Shown here one piece after another: positions 1 through 9,342 of a stretch of DNA of 64,000 nucleotides (its first letter is position 1; each line of letters begins with the position of its first letter). A program made the position numbers and the translations under genes. Where the stretch lies: NCBI RefSeq assembly GCF_001708445.1, contig NZ_CP015637.1:1055001-1119000 (forward strand), written 5' to 3'. The notes under the pieces are model-generated. The model had not been told where the DNA came from, made no database searches, and saw nothing but the letters and a program-made list of their open reading frames with translations. The DNA is from Pseudomonas fluorescens (GTDB lineage Bacteria; Pseudomonadota; Gammaproteobacteria; Pseudomonadales; Pseudomonadaceae).

Positions 1-1104
1 CATCAGCAGTGTCAGCGGTTCTGTGGAGCGTTGGGCGCGATCCCATTCCAGACGCAGGCGCTCGTCAAGGACGCGGCGGTTGGGCAGGCCCGTCAGGGCA
101 TCGGTGGCTGCTTGTTCTGACAGCACTCTCTCCGCACGATAGCGCCGGCGCAGTTCCCGGCGCAGCATCCAGGTGAGCCACAACAGGCCGATACACAGGA
201 TGCCCGTGGCGCCGCTGGTGAGCAGCGCGACACGTTTCCAGGGGGCGAATACGTCTTCACTGGGGAGCGCCACCACCACGATCAGCGGCAGTTCGCCGAC
301 ATTGGTGAACGTGAACAGGCGCTCCTTGCCGCTGATGGCGGAGATGGCCTGGAAGCTGCCGCTTCCATCGCGCAGCATGCGTTTGAAGTTCGGTCGCTCG
401 CTCAGGTCTTTGTCGATCATGTCGCGTTCAAGCAAAGGTTGCTGGGCCAGCAGGATGCCTTTGTTGTTCAGCAGGTTGACGCTGCTGCCGTTGCCGATCG
501 TCAGGGTGCTGAACAACTGGTCGAAATACGCCAGGCGCATGGTGGCGACCGCGACGCCGGCGAACTCACCATTGGGCCCCGACACGCGCCGGCTGAATGC
601 GATGCGCCAGACCTGGTCGCAGTCGCAATGGATCTTGAACGGTCGGCTGATAAACAAGCCCGCCTGGGCGTCCTTGGCATGCACCTGGAAATAATCACGA
701 TTGGCAAAATTGCGCGGAGTGGGCTGCAGGGTCGAGGAGTCGGCGATCACCGCTCCGGTGGCATCCAACAACAGCACCTCACCCTTGAAAGGTGCCGCCA
801 TGGACAAGTCAAACTGCACCAGGTGGCGGATATTCGCGGCAACCTGTGACAGGTCCTCACGTTGCGTGGCGGTAATCAGTCCCTTGAGGGCCAGGTCGTA
901 CAACTCGACGTTTCGCAGTACATCGGCATTGATCAGTTGGGCAATGTTGGTGGTTGAACGCTTGGCCGCCTGCAAGGTGCTGGCGTGTTCGCGGATCAAC
1001 AGTGCGGCGACGATGATCACAATCAGGGCGACGGTGAGGCCGCTGCCCAGCATCAGCAATAGTTCGGGGTGTGCAGGTGAGGTGCGAGTAGGGCGTGGGC
1101 TCAT
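1..1104 (-). CDS. Membrane sensor diguanylate cyclase, C-terminus cut off by the window edge
   Basis: Reading from an ATG at 1104 gives an open frame of 368 codons that runs off the left edge. The protein starts with a short cytoplasmic tail, a membrane helix at about residues 17-38, a periplasmic region of about 240 residues with Cache-like features (a DYFQVH stretch followed by ARISRPF-like segments), a second membrane helix, and then ATDALTGLPNRR, the typical opening of a GGDEF domain. The family makes c-di-GMP in response to an extracellular signal. The GG(D/E)EF active-site motif lies outside the window, so activity and any EAL domain cannot be judged. C-di-GMP is relevant to Alg44 in this window, but a direct link is not shown. 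Confidence 0.85.
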   Translation of the reverse strand, partial: MSPRPTRTSPAHPELLLMLGSGLTVALIVIIVAALLIREHASTLQAAKRSTTNIAQLINADVLRNVELYDLALKGLITATQREDLSQVAANIRHLVQFDLSMAAPFKGEVLLLDATGAVIADSSTLQPTPRNFANRDYFQVHAKDAQAGLFISRPFKIHCDCDQVWRIAFSRRVSGPNGEFAGVAVATMRLAYFDQLFSTLTIGNGSSVNLLNNKGILLAQQPLLERDMIDKDLSERPNFKRMLRDGSGSFQAISAISGKERLFTFTNVGELPLIVVVALPSEDVFAPWKRVALLTSGATGILCIGLLWLTWMLRRELRRRYRAERVLSEQAATDALTGLPNRRVLDERLRLEWDRAQRSTEPLTLLM

Positions 1105-1189
1105 CGGGCAGACTTCAGCGGTGACGATGCTGGCAGTTTAGTTCTACCCGATGAAAATTAAATACTTGGTTAAAAAGAAACTGTGCGCG

Positions 1190-2512
1190 TCAAAACACGT
1201 TGATCGGATAGTCGACGATCACCCGGTACTCATCCACATCCCGATCCACCGCCGAGTAACCCCGGCCGCCACGGTTGGTCGCCCATTGCAGGCGCACCGC
1301 CAGGTCCTTGGCCTTGCCGCCTTGCACCACATACTTCAGGTCGACATCCCGTTCCCAGTGCCTGGCGTCTTTGCCGTCTGCGCTGTACCAGGCGCTGTAG
1401 CCACGACTTTGCGGGTCGACCTTGGTCAGGTCGGTCTTGCCGCTGATGTAGGACACCGCCGAGGTCAGGCCCGGCATGCCGAGGCCGACGAAGTCATAGG
1501 CGTACTTGAGCTTCCACGAGCGTTCGTTGGGGCCGTTGAAGTCCGAGTACTGCTGGGAGTTGTCCAGGTACACGCTGTCGCCCTGGGTGATGTAGTCGAA
1601 CGGCGTGTTGCCGTTGACCCGCTGGTAGGCGGCGGTGACGCTGTGGTTGCCCACGCCCACGGTGAAATGCAGGCTGTAGGTGTTGTTGTCGATGGCACCG
1701 AGCAGCGACTGGCCGGTGTCCTGGGTGTGGTAATAGTGCAGACCCGGGTTGAGGCTGACCTGCTCGTTCAGCGCGTAGGTGTAGTCCAGGTCGTAGTAGT
1801 ACTGGTGCCACACGTCCTTGAGTTCAGAGGCGTAGAGATTGCTGGTCAGACCCGGGATGGCGCTGAACGACACACCGGCCCAATCCAGGTGCTGGTTGTC
1901 GGCATGGTCCGGCAGTGCGCCGTAGCTGGTGCCGATGCGCTGATGGCCGCTCTGGTTGTAGAGCTTGGTGAAACTGGCCTGGCCGCCTTCGAGCATCCAG
2001 CCGTCGAAGCTGTGGTTGACCAGGCTCACGCCACGGAAGGTCTGCGGCAGCATGCGGGTCATGCCGCCGGCAATCACCGGGTTGTTGAGGAACAGGTCGC
2101 CCGCTTTCACCTCGGTGTCGAACGCCCGTATCTTCAAGGTACCGCCCGCCGTGGAGAACGAGCCGGGTGCCTTGCCGTTGCCGCTGCCATACGGAAGGAT
2201 GCTGGAACCGTCGGTGCCGCCACCCCCGTCGAGCTTGAGGCCGAGCATGGCGTGGGCGTCCAGGCCGAAACCAACGGTGCCCTGGGTGTAGCCGGATTCG
2301 AAGGTGCCGAGAAAGCCCTGGCCCCACTCCTTGCTGTCATCGGTATGAATATCGCGACGGTCGCGGTTCATGTAGTAGTTGCGGGTGTTGATATTGAGGT
2401 GGGCGCCTTCGACAAAACCGTCGGCGGGAGGCGCGTCTGCTGCATGGGCAAGAGGGACGATCGTTGCGGTAATCGCGAGAAATAACGGGGTGAACGTCAG
2501 CGAGTTCTTCAC
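1190..2512 (-). CDS. OprD-family outer-membrane porin
   Basis: A 440-residue protein if started at the GTG at 2512, which has GGAGC seven bases upstream; an in-frame ATG at 2533 lies upstream of that ribosome site and is less likely. It begins with a signal peptide ending near AHA (residue 24) and continues with the aromatic-rich, alternating beta-strand pattern of OprD porins ([19 protein letters not shown] near the mature N-terminus, [16 protein letters not shown] at the C-terminus). OprD-family channels take up basic amino acids, peptides or carboxylates through the outer membrane. The substrate class cannot be read from the sequence. It has no co-transcribed neighbour. A terminator-like hairpin and an inverted repeat lie upstream. 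Confidence 0.88.
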   Translation of the reverse strand: MKNSLTFTPLFLAITATIVPLAHAADAPPADGFVEGAHLNINTRNYYMNRDRRDIHTDDSKEWGQGFLGTFESGYTQGTVGFGLDAHAMLGLKLDGGGGTDGSSILPYGSGNGKAPGSFSTAGGTLKIRAFDTEVKAGDLFLNNPVIAGGMTRMLPQTFRGVSLVNHSFDGWMLEGGQASFTKLYNQSGHQRIGTSYGALPDHADNQHLDWAGVSFSAIPGLTSNLYASELKDVWHQYYYDLDYTYALNEQVSLNPGLHYYHTQDTGQSLLGAIDNNTYSLHFTVGVGNHSVTAAYQRVNGNTPFDYITQGDSVYLDNSQQYSDFNGPNERSWKLKYAYDFVGLGMPGLTSAVSYISGKTDLTKVDPQSRGYSAWYSADGKDARHWERDVDLKYVVQGGKAKDLAVRLQWATNRGGRGYSAVDRDVDEYRVIVDYPINVF

Positions 2513-2586
2513 CGGTGGAGCTCCTTGGGTCAATCGGAAACGGCCAATGTCGTGGGGGTGTGCCTGGCCTTTTTTTACGGCAAAAA

Positions 2587-2610
2587 AAAGCCGCTGAAGT
2601 CAGCGGCTTT
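2587..2610 (-). terminator. Strong rho-independent terminator facing the oprD-type gene
   Basis: Perfect 11-bp stem (AAAGCCGCTGA, 2-base loop, TCAGCGGCTTT). Read on the minus strand it is followed by a run of eight T residues (2582-2589). It lies 75 bp upstream of the porin start and about 330 bp past the stop of the sensor kinase, so it ends either a small RNA, read-through from the kinase operon, or an attenuated porin leader. Confidence 0.8.
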
Positions 2611-2751
2611 AAGACAGATTCCCAGTGTAGAGCCCTGGAAATATGTCGAGGGAAATTCGGGTAAGCGGGTCAGCTGTCTTTGCCGTCGCGCTCATCGATG
2701 CGTCAAATTAACGCAGGCGAGCGGTACGATACAGAGTGTAACAAGATAATG

Positions 2752-2774
2752 ACTGTTGCCGAAATCGCAACAGT
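2752..2774. promoter_or_regulatory. Inverted repeat, candidate operator
   Basis: ACTGTTGC and GCAACAGT are perfect inverted copies separated by 7 bp. The symmetry and spacing suit a dimeric repressor such as a GntR or LacI protein. It lies 240 bp upstream of the porin start. No cognate regulator gene is adjacent, so the assignment is inference. Confidence 0.4.
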
Positions 2775-2831
2775 AGTAGTGAGGGCCAAGCCCTAATACT
2801 TGTCAGTTAAAAGATAGAACGAGCAAACAGT

Positions 2832-2921
2832 CACCTGTGGCGAGCGGGCTTGCCCTAATGCCACAGTTACAGTGTTCCTCCTTGACTGACTGGCATTAGG
2901 GCAAGCCCCCTCCCACATGTG
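2832..2921. repeat. REP doublet (outer-type element without inner insert)
   Basis: Two inverted arms: the left one reads GTGGCGAGCGGGCTTGCCC then TAATGCCA, and the right one TGGCATTAGGGCAAGCCC then CCTCCCAC. They pair over about 18 contiguous bases. The loop of about 28 bp contains CTTGACTGACTGGC, which is also found in the outer arms of the nested composites at 13.1 and 14.4 kb. Here nothing is inserted in the loop. Confidence 0.85.
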
Positions 2922-2940
2922 ACCGAGGTGTTTTCAAGAT

Positions 2941-4305
2941 TTAGATTGGCAGGGTGATGCCAAAGGTATTGCCACCGGGCTCGCTGCGTACGAACACATC
3001 GCCGCCATGCATCAGCGCAATCGCCTTGACGATGGCCAGGCCCAACCCGTGATTCGCCCCGCTGTTGCTGCGCGACGCGTCCACCCGATAGAAGCGTTCG
3101 AACAGCCGTGGCAGGTGTTCGCTGGCAATCACTTCGCCGGGGTTGGTCACGCCGATCGTCACCTGATGTTCCAGCACTTCGATGTTCACGTCGATCACCT
3201 GCCCAGGCGCGGTGTGCTGCACTGCATTGCTCAGCAGGTTGATCAGCGCTCGGCGCAGGTGGGCTTTTTCGATCTGCACCTGGGCGTCGCCGTGGACCTG
3301 CACCTGGACCTGAGCGTCTTCGAGGATGAAGTCCAGGTAGTCGAGGGTGGTGGCAACCTCGTCGGCCAATGAGCTTTCAATCAGCTTGGTGGCCTTGCTG
3401 CCCTGGTCGGCGCTGGCGAGGAACAGCATGTCGTTGATGATCGAACGCAGGCGTTCCAATTCTTCGAGGTTGGATTGCAGTACCTCGAAATAATGTTCGG
3501 CCGAACGTCCGCGTGTCAGGGCAACCTGGGTCTGGCCGATCAGGTTGGTCAACGGCGAACGCAGCTCGTGGGCGACGTCGGCGTTGAACGACTCCAGGCG
3601 TGAGTACGCTTGCTCTACGCGGTCGAGGGTGGCGTTGAACGAGTTGACGAACTGACTCAGTTCCGGCGGCAGCGGCGACAGTTGCAGGCGCCCGGAGAGC
3701 TTCGGCGGTGCCAGCTTCTGTGCTTCATCCGAGAGTTTGCTCAGCGGCTTGAGGCCAATGCGCGACACCCAGAACCCCAGCAGCGACGCCAGTACCACGC
3801 CGACCAGTGCCAGGCTCACCAACGCCACCAGCAGATGGTGCTGGGTGGCACGGAAGTTATCGGTGTCGATGGCGATCATGAAACGCAGCGGCGGGCGTTG
3901 GTCCTTGGCCGGGAACTGGCTCACCAGTACCTTGAACGGGTATTCGCGCCCCGGCAGGCGCAGATCGCGCTTACCCGTCGGGCCTTCGGCGAAGGCGCGG
4001 ATCAGCGCATCGGGGTTGCCATACTCGTAGTTCGGATCGCTGCTGACGACCCAAAAACGGATACGTTTGTCTTCCTCACCCAATAATTTGAGCTTGGCTT
4101 GAATCTTCGCCCAATGGTCCGGTGTACCGAAGCGGTTCACAGAGGATTCCAACACGCTGTAGCGCGCGTCCAGCTCCGCCCCGGGTAGCAGGCCCAGGCT
4201 GCGGTCCACCTGCTGATACAGCGCGCCGCCGATCAACAGGAAGATCAGCGCCGCCACGAGGGTGAACAGGCTGCTCAGACGCAGGGCAATGGAGTTAGCC
4301 GACAC
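2941..4305 (-). CDS. Sensor histidine kinase, heavy-metal-sensor subfamily
   Basis: A 454-residue kinase started at the GTG at 4305, preceded by GGAG with 7-base spacing; the start overlaps the response-regulator stop by 11 bp. The longer open frame upstream reads through the regulator gene and is not real. It has a membrane helix at 12-31, a periplasmic sensor of about 125 residues, a second helix at 157-181, HAMP, the H-box DVAHELRSPLTNL (His246), an N-box NLLSNAVQHT and a G-rich HGLGLAIVKAI. The layout resembles CusS/CopS/IrlS kinases. It presumably phosphorylates the adjacent regulator to control the RND operon. The signal could be metal, drug or envelope stress. Confidence 0.9.
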   Translation of the reverse strand: MSANSIALRLSSLFTLVAALIFLLIGGALYQQVDRSLGLLPGAELDARYSVLESSVNRFGTPDHWAKIQAKLKLLGEEDKRIRFWVVSSDPNYEYGNPDALIRAFAEGPTGKRDLRLPGREYPFKVLVSQFPAKDQRPPLRFMIAIDTDNFRATQHHLLVALVSLALVGVVLASLLGFWVSRIGLKPLSKLSDEAQKLAPPKLSGRLQLSPLPPELSQFVNSFNATLDRVEQAYSRLESFNADVAHELRSPLTNLIGQTQVALTRGRSAEHYFEVLQSNLEELERLRSIINDMLFLASADQGSKATKLIESSLADEVATTLDYLDFILEDAQVQVQVHGDAQVQIEKAHLRRALINLLSNAVQHTAPGQVIDVNIEVLEHQVTIGVTNPGEVIASEHLPRLFERFYRVDASRSNSGANHGLGLAIVKAIALMHGGDVFVRSEPGGNTFGITLPI

Positions 4306-4972
4306 TGCGATTCTCCAGCACATAGCCCATGCCGCGAATGGTGTGCAGCAGCTTGTGTTCGAACGGCCCGTCGAGTTTGGCGCGCAGGCGCTTGATCGCC
4401 ACTTCCACCACGTTGGCGTCGCTGTCGAAATTGATGTCCCAGACCATTTCTGCAATCGATGTCTTGGAGAGGATCTCGCCCTGGCGCCGCGCTAACACAC
4501 TGAGCAGCGAGAACTCCTTGGCGGTCAGGTCCAGGCGCACGCCGTTGCGGCTGGCCTTGCGGCTGATCAGGTCGATCCACAGGTCGGCGACCGTCACCTG
4601 CACCGGCTCGTGGCCGCCGCTGCGGCGGGTCAGGGCTTGCAGGCGCGCCACCAGTTCGAGGAATGAAAACGGTTTGCCGAGGTAATCGTCGGCACCTTCG
4701 CGTAGCCCGCGGATACGGTCTTCCACGCGTTCACGGGCGGTCAGCATGATCACCGGTGTCTGCTTGCGCGCGCGCAACGCCCGCAACACGCCAAAGCCGT
4801 CGAGGCCAGGCAGCATCACGTCGAGCACGATCACCGCGTAATCGTTTTCCAGCGCCAGGTGCAAACCCTCGACGCCTTCGCGGGCCACGTCGACGGTGTA
4901 GCCTTGCTCCGTCAGGCCGCGGTGCAGGTAGTCGGCGGTTTTTTCTTCATCTTCAACAATCAATACGCGCAT
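4295..4972 (-). CDS. OmpR-family response regulator, CusR/CopR-like
   Basis: 225 residues. The receiver domain has VEDEE at 6-10, the phospho-acceptor Asp51 in VLDVMLPGLDG and Lys100 in LGKPF; a winged-helix DNA-binding domain follows, ending in HTIRGMGYVLE. The sequence fits the heavy-metal response-regulator group. It is the third gene of a minus-strand operon, 31 bp after the RND pump stop. The 18-bp palindrome at 9343-9360 upstream of the operon has the TGACA/TGTCA half-sites common for this group and is its most likely binding site. Confidence 0.92.
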   Translation of the reverse strand: MRVLIVEDEEKTADYLHRGLTEQGYTVDVAREGVEGLHLALENDYAVIVLDVMLPGLDGFGVLRALRARKQTPVIMLTARERVEDRIRGLREGADDYLGKPFSFLELVARLQALTRRSGGHEPVQVTVADLWIDLISRKASRNGVRLDLTAKEFSLLSVLARRQGEILSKTSIAEMVWDINFDSDANVVEVAIKRLRAKLDGPFEHKLLHTIRGMGYVLENRSVG

Positions 4973-5003
4973 GAGCCTTTTGCTCCAGGGCGGTGCCTTG
5001 GCC

Positions 5004-8000
5004 TCAGTGTGTGGTCGCCAGCTCGGCAGCTGGTTTGGGCCGGTGGAAAAACTTTTCGAGGTACAAGTATATGACCGGTGTGGTGAACAACGTCAGCGCC
5101 TGGCTCACCAGCAACCCGCCGACCACCGCGATGCCCAGCGGTTGGCGCATTTCCGCGCCAGGGCCGGCACCGAGCATCAACGGCACGGCGCCGAGCAGGG
5201 CGGCGAGGGTGGTCATGATGATGGGCCGGAACCGTGTGACACAGGCTTCATAGATCGCCTCCTCCGGCGCTAGCCCGCGTACGCGCTGGGCTTCCAGGGC
5301 GAAGTCGATCATCAGGATGCCGTTCTTCTTCACGATCCCGATCAGCAGTACCAGGCCGATCAGGGCCATGATCGAAAAGTCCTGGCCCATCAGCGACAGC
5401 ATGATCAGTGCGCCCAACCCCGCCGACGGCAAGGTCGAGATAATCGTCAGCGGATGCACGAAGCTCTCGTACAGCACGCCGAGAATGATGTAGACCGCCA
5501 CCAGTGCCGCCAGGATCAGCCACGGTTGGCTGGCCAGCGAACTCTGGAACGCCTGGGCCGCGCCCTGGAAGTTACCAATGATGGTGGCCGGCATGCCGAT
5601 TTCATTCTTGGCCTGGTTGAGCATGATCACCGCATCCCCCAGCGCCACGCCGGGGGCGAGGTTGAACGACAGGTTGGCGGCCGGGAACATGCCGTCGTGG
5701 CTTATGGACAAGGGCCCTACGGTCGGCGGGTCGACCTTGGCCACTGCCGCCAACGGCACCATCTCATTGGTCAGCGGCGAGCGCAGGTAGAAGTAGTTCA
5801 GGCTTTCGGCCTTGCCGCGTTGCTGGGTGTCCAACTCCAGCACCACCTGGTACTGGTTGATCTCGGTCTGGAACTCTTTGATCTGACGTTGGCCGAAGGC
5901 GTCGTACAGCGCCTGGTCGACATCGGTGGCGGTCAGTCCGAACCGTGCGGCGGCCTGACGGTCGATGCTGATGTGGGTAATGCTGCCACCCAGTTGCAGG
6001 TCGTTGGACAGGTCGCGAAACGCCGGGTTGGCGCGCAGTTTTTCGGTGAGGCGTTGGGTCCAGGTATTCAGCGTCGGGCCGTCGTTGCTCTTGAGCACGT
6101 ACTGGTATTGGGCGCGGCTCGGGCCGGAGCTGAGGTTGATGTCCTGGCCGGCGCGCAGGTACAGCACGATGCCGGGCACCTTGGCCAGTTTCGGGCGGAT
6201 GCGGTCGATGAACTGGCTGGCGGACACATCGCGATCACCGCGGTCTTTCAAGGCGATCCAGAACCGCCCGTTGGCAATGGTCTGGTTGCTGCCGGTCACC
6301 CCCACCGAGTGGGAAAACGCCTCGACCGCCGGGTCGTCCTTGACGATCTCGGCCAGGGCCTTGTGCTTGGCGACCATGTCCGGGTACGACACGTCGGCTG
6401 CCGCTTCGCTGGTGCCGAGCACGAAGCCGGTGTCTTGCACCGGAAAGAAGCCCTTGGGAATAAACACATAGCCGACCACGGCCAGGGCCAGGGTCACCAC
6501 GAAAATGACGCCCATCGTGCGTTGATGGGCCAGGGCGCGGCGCAGGGTGCGTGCATAGCCGGCCAGCAGGCGTTCACTGAAGCTGGGTTTGTCGTGGGCA
6601 GGATGGGTTGGGGCGCGCATGAACAGCGCCGCCAGGGTAGGCGCCAGCGTCAACGAGACCACCACCGAAATCAGGATGGTCGAGGTCGCCGTCAGCGCGA
6701 ACTCCTTGAACAACCGTCCGACCACGCCGCCCATGAACAGCAGCGGGATAAACGCCGCCACCAGCGAGAAGCTGATGGACACCACGGTAAAGCCAATCTC
6801 GCCGGCGCCCTTGATCGCTGCTTCGCGCTTGTCCAGCCCGGCTTCGAGGTGGCGGTGAATGTTTTCCACCACCACGATGGCATCGTCCACCACAAAGCCC
6901 ACGGCGATCACGATCGCCACCAGGGTCAGGTTGTTCAGGCTGAAGCCCATCAGGTACATCAGCGCAAAACTGGCGATCAGTGACACGCCGAGCACGCTGG
7001 ACACAATCATTGTGGCGGACAACTGGCGCAGGAACAGCGCCATCACCGCCACCACCAGCAAGATGGCGATCAACAGGGTGACTTCCACCTCATGCAAGGA
7101 CGCACGGATGGTCTTGGTGCGGTCGCTCAATACACTGACCTGCACGGATGCCGGCAACATGGCTTGCAGGCGCGGCAGTTCCGATTGGATGCGGTCGACG
7201 GTCTCGACGATATTCGCGCCAGGCTGGCGCGAGATCACCAGGTTGACCCCCGGCGTGTCGCCGGACCAGGCCTGCACGTAGGCGTTTTCCGAACCGTTGA
7301 TGACTTTGGCGATATCGCGCAGTTGTACCGGCGCGCCGTCCTTGTAGGACACGATCAGTTGGGCGTAGTCCTCGGGGTGGAACAACTGGTCGTTGGCCGA
7401 CAGGGTCGACACGCTGTTTTTCCCGTAGATCGCGCCTTTGGCCAGGTTCAGGCTCGATTGCTGGATGGCCACGCGGATGTCGGCCAGGGTCAGGCCAATC
7501 GCGGCCAGTTTATCCGGTGAGGCCTGCACGCGAATTGCCGGACGTTGTTGGCCGGTGATGTTGATCTGGCCGACGCCGTCGATCTGGCTGATCTGGCGCG
7601 CCAGCAGGGTTTCCACGTAGTCGCTCAGCTCGGTGCTGGGCATGCTGTCGGAGCTGACGCTGAGGATCAGCACCGGGCTGTCGGCCGGGTTGACCTTTTT
7701 CCAGGTCGGCAGGCTCGGCATATCGCTGGGCAGTTTGCCGGACGCGGTATTGATCGCCGCCTGCACTTCCTGGGCGGCGGTGTCGATGCTCTTGTTGAGC
7801 GTGAATTGCAGGGTCAGGAGGCTGGAGCCCAGGGCACTGCTGGAGGTCATCTGGGTCATGCCGGGGATGGCGCTGAATTGCACCTCCAAGGGCGTGGCCA
7901 CGGACGAGGCCATGGTGTCCGGGCTGGCGCCGGGCAGTTGCGCGGTGACTTGGATCGTCGGGAATTCCGCTTCCGGCAACGGCGCGATGGCCAGGCGCGG

Positions 8001-8099
8001 GAAGGCTATGATCCCGAGCAGCACCAGGGCAAACGTCAGCAGCAGGGTGGCGACGGGGTGATCGACGCACCAGGCCGAAGGTGAACGGCTGCCGTTCAT
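5004..8099 (-). CDS. RND efflux pump, inner-membrane permease, HAE1 family (MdtB/MdtC/MuxB-like)
   Basis: 1031 residues, the normal size for AcrB-type proteins. It has TM1 (ATLLLTFALVLLGIIAFPRL), two large periplasmic loops and the proton-relay pair in TM4 (VVDDAIVVVENIH). The N-terminal third (PLPEAEFPTIQVTAQLPGASP and PADSPVLILSVSSDSMP) is of the MdtBC/MuxBC type rather than the metal-pump CusA type. The pump exports amphipathic compounds by proton antiport as a trimer with the adaptor encoded upstream. The start overlaps the adaptor stop by 4 bp. No outer-membrane factor is encoded in this operon, so it presumably borrows one. Confidence 0.93.
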   Translation of the reverse strand: MNGSRSPSAWCVDHPVATLLLTFALVLLGIIAFPRLAIAPLPEAEFPTIQVTAQLPGASPDTMASSVATPLEVQFSAIPGMTQMTSSSALGSSLLTLQFTLNKSIDTAAQEVQAAINTASGKLPSDMPSLPTWKKVNPADSPVLILSVSSDSMPSTELSDYVETLLARQISQIDGVGQINITGQQRPAIRVQASPDKLAAIGLTLADIRVAIQQSSLNLAKGAIYGKNSVSTLSANDQLFHPEDYAQLIVSYKDGAPVQLRDIAKVINGSENAYVQAWSGDTPGVNLVISRQPGANIVETVDRIQSELPRLQAMLPASVQVSVLSDRTKTIRASLHEVEVTLLIAILLVVAVMALFLRQLSATMIVSSVLGVSLIASFALMYLMGFSLNNLTLVAIVIAVGFVVDDAIVVVENIHRHLEAGLDKREAAIKGAGEIGFTVVSISFSLVAAFIPLLFMGGVVGRLFKEFALTATSTILISVVVSLTLAPTLAALFMRAPTHPAHDKPSFSERLLAGYARTLRRALAHQRTMGVIFVVTLALAVVGYVFIPKGFFPVQDTGFVLGTSEAAADVSYPDMVAKHKALAEIVKDDPAVEAFSHSVGVTGSNQTIANGRFWIALKDRGDRDVSASQFIDRIRPKLAKVPGIVLYLRAGQDINLSSGPSRAQYQYVLKSNDGPTLNTWTQRLTEKLRANPAFRDLSNDLQLGGSITHISIDRQAAARFGLTATDVDQALYDAFGQRQIKEFQTEINQYQVVLELDTQQRGKAESLNYFYLRSPLTNEMVPLAAVAKVDPPTVGPLSISHDGMFPAANLSFNLAPGVALGDAVIMLNQAKNEIGMPATIIGNFQGAAQAFQSSLASQPWLILAALVAVYIILGVLYESFVHPLTIISTLPSAGLGALIMLSLMGQDFSIMALIGLVLLIGIVKKNGILMIDFALEAQRVRGLAPEEAIYEACVTRFRPIIMTTLAALLGAVPLMLGAGPGAEMRQPLGIAVVGGLLVSQALTLFTTPVIYLYLEKFFHRPKPAAELATTH

Positions 8100-9262
8100 G
8101 GCTGCACCTTGGCGTCGACGGTCTGGATCGTTTGTGGCGGGTCTTTGAGCACCTCCACCTGGGCGCCGGCCTTGAGGCGCGACTGGCCATCACTGACCAG
8201 CACATCACCGGCCTGCACGCCCGTGATGAGGTTGACGTCGCTGTTCTGGTAGGTCACTTGCACCGGCACGATCTCGACCTTGTCGCCGTTGACCCGGTAC
8301 ACGAAGTGCGAGTCCAGGCCGCGTTGCACCACGGTGGGCGGCACCACCAGCGCGTTCTTGTCGAGGGCGGTCTGGATCTTGATGGTCACCAGTTGCCCGG
8401 GCCACAAGCGTTGCGAGGGGTTGTTGAACTCGGCCTTGGCCCGCAGGGTGCCGGTGGTGGAGCTGATCTGGTTGTCGATCAGGCTCAAGTGGCCTTCGCC
8501 GAGCAGGTCGCCGGTCTGGCCGTCGGTGTCGGCGCCCAGGTAGGCGTCGACGCTGGCCTGGGTCGGCGCGGCGATCAGGCCTTGCAGGGTGGGCAGCATC
8601 TGTTGCGGCAGGGAAAACTCGACGGCGATCGGGTCGATCTGAGTGACCGAGAACAAGCCCTGGGCATCGCTTGTGCGCAGGAAGTTACCTTCATCTACCG
8701 TGCGGATACCCACGCGACCGCTGACTGGCGAGCGGATCTGGGTGTAGGAAAGCTGAACTTTCGCCGCGTCAATTGCAGCCTGGTTTCCCTGCGCGGTGGC
8801 CTTGAGCTGGTTGACCAGGGCTTGTTGCTGGTCGTAGGTCTGCTTGGACACGCCGTCGTCGATGCTCAGTTCCTTGTAGCGCTTGAGGTTGATCAGCGCC
8901 ACTTGCAGTTGCGCCTGGTTTTCCCCCAACTGCGCCTTGGCCTGGTCGAGGCTGGCACGGATCGAGCGGTCATCAATGGTGGCGAGCAGATCACCGGCCT
9001 TCACCGGTTGGCCTTCCTTGACCAGTAATTGGGTGAGGATGCCGTCGACCTGGGGACGGATCACCACACTGTGCAATGACAATACCGTGCCGATCCCACT
9101 GACAAAGCGCGGGACGTCCTGTTGCACCACCTTCACCACCCGCACCGGGATCGCCGTCGGCGCAGCCAGCCTGGTCTTGGCCGGCCGGCCCAGGGCCCAG
9201 GCGACAATGGCCAGCACCACCAGGACACCGACGATCAGGGCAGTTTTACGTTGAATTTGCAT
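8096..9262 (-). CDS. RND periplasmic adaptor (membrane fusion protein), MdtA-like
   Basis: 388 residues from the ATG at 9262. A TTG-started version extending to 9331 would add 23 residues before the membrane anchor and is unlikely. It has a signal anchor (TALIVGVLVVLAIVAWAL), a lipoyl half (GQPVKAGDLLATIDDRS), an alpha-hairpin rich in Gln, Ala and Leu, the second lipoyl half (YTQIRSPVSGRVGIRTVDEG) and a beta-barrel. It links the inner-membrane pump to an outer-membrane channel. It is the first gene of the operon adaptor-pump-regulator-kinase. Confidence 0.92.
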   Translation of the reverse strand: MQIQRKTALIVGVLVVLAIVAWALGRPAKTRLAAPTAIPVRVVKVVQQDVPRFVSGIGTVLSLHSVVIRPQVDGILTQLLVKEGQPVKAGDLLATIDDRSIRASLDQAKAQLGENQAQLQVALINLKRYKELSIDDGVSKQTYDQQQALVNQLKATAQGNQAAIDAAKVQLSYTQIRSPVSGRVGIRTVDEGNFLRTSDAQGLFSVTQIDPIAVEFSLPQQMLPTLQGLIAAPTQASVDAYLGADTDGQTGDLLGEGHLSLIDNQISSTTGTLRAKAEFNNPSQRLWPGQLVTIKIQTALDKNALVVPPTVVQRGLDSHFVYRVNGDKVEIVPVQVTYQNSDVNLITGVQAGDVLVSDGQSRLKAGAQVEVLKDPPQTIQTVDAKVQP

Positions 9263-9342
9263 GGAGTGGCGCGCCAGGGCAAAGAGTGGGAAGAGTGTAG
9301 GGGCTTTATAGCGCGCCAACCCGGTCAGCAAGGTGACTGCTA

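Larger units (their letters stand above)
2513..2940. other. Intergenic region between porin and sensor kinase
   Basis: This 428-bp gap holds the minus-strand terminator (2582-2610), an 8-bp inverted repeat ACTGTTGC/GCAACAGT at 2752-2774, and a REP doublet at 2832-2921. I see no coding frame with a credible start. The stretch 2611-2750 could be a short minus-strand transcript ending at the terminator, with a weak promoter-like TTGCGA, 16 bp, TATCTT just upstream of it, but this is only a suggestion. Confidence 0.6.

Noticed and set aside
1151..2485. 444-codon open frame on the plus strand
   Set aside because: Shadow of the OprD-type porin; no ribosome site and a low-complexity Val/Gly/Ala product.
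4306..4455. 50-residue N-terminal extension of the sensor kinase
   Set aside because: It is out-of-frame reading through the response-regulator gene. A GTG with a good ribosome site at 4305 gives the expected kinase length.
5454..6983. 509-codon open frame on the plus strand
   Set aside because: Shadow of the RND pump gene; the product is His/Gln/Gly-rich and has no recognisable domain.
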